NCBI GenBank assembly: GCA_032622095.1
Contig: CP136061.1
Coordinates: forward strand, 252,353,582 to 252,417,581
Reading direction: 5' to 3'
Length of the DNA stretch: 64,000 nucleotides
Source: Siphonodentalium dalli
Taxonomy: Eukaryota; Mollusca; Scaphopoda; Gadilida; Siphonodentaliidae
Shown here one piece after another: positions 63,926 through 64,000 of this stretch (within the stretch, counting starts at the first letter, position 1; each line of letters starts with the position of its first letter). The position numbers and the translations under genes were made by a program. The notes below the pieces were generated by a model. It saw only the letters and a program-made list of their open reading frames with translations, ran no database searches and was not told the origin of the DNA.

Positions 63926-64000
63926 AGGAGCCAGAGATGTACTCTTGGGCTCCAAATAAACATGCATGCACGTTTATTATTTTCTTGGGAAATTTCCCCC

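Overview
The window looks like repeat-dense, AT-rich nuclear DNA from an animal, most likely a marine mollusc and probably a bivalve. I infer this from repeat families I associate with bivalve genomes: tandem blocks around TTATGGCCCTGG, GACGGACG-tailed repeats ending in GGTGAGCTAAAAA, and GGGCCATAACTC arrays. I cannot run a database search. I see no rRNA, tRNA, CRISPR array or convincing intact host gene. Nearly all recognisable coding sequence belongs to mobile elements.

Layout. 1-6297: tandem ~164-bp repeats, duplicated as a ~3.4-kb block with a long hairpin. 6.3-11.1 kb: degenerate tandem repeats and fold-back elements. 11.2-27.4 kb: DNA-transposon remnants whose target-site duplications can be read directly: three with TTA (PIF/Harbinger-like), two with 8 bp (hAT-like), one with TTAA (piggyBac-like), plus an unknown minus-strand coding fragment split by one of the hAT-like elements. 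27.4-30.7 kb: no gene recognised. 30,716-53,005: a region bounded by hAT-like ends with an 8-bp duplication. It contains a LINE fragment, a Helitron-like element and a complete Maverick/Polinton. 53.0-59.8 kb: fold-back elements with 9- and 10-bp duplications, then a LINE split by a second copy of the Helitron-like element. 59.8-64 kb: a TA-flanked element and short palindromic repeats.

The main biological object is the Maverick/Polinton (adintovirus-like) element at 34,857-52,222, flanked by the 6-bp duplication AACATC. Its right two thirds is a compact plus-strand block: protein-primed family B DNA polymerase, an unknown protein, packaging ATPase, two GG-motif basic proteins, a conserved unknown, DDE integrase with chromodomain, a small membrane protein, penton-like minor capsid, a membrane-active-type protein, double jelly-roll major capsid, a Cys/His protein and an adenain-like protease. 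This is the usual set for replication, integration and capsid assembly. The polymerase carries two frameshifts and at least one other gene is broken, so this copy is probably not autonomous as sequenced.

The least expected part is its left third. Two divergent gene pairs share duplicated bidirectional promoters, and each of the four genes ends 13-22 nt before a stem-loop identical in form to the metazoan replication-dependent histone mRNA 3' stem-loop. The polymerase and a divergent CCHC zinc-knuckle gene are read outward from a 396-bp palindrome, so they share a promoter and their first 40 residues.
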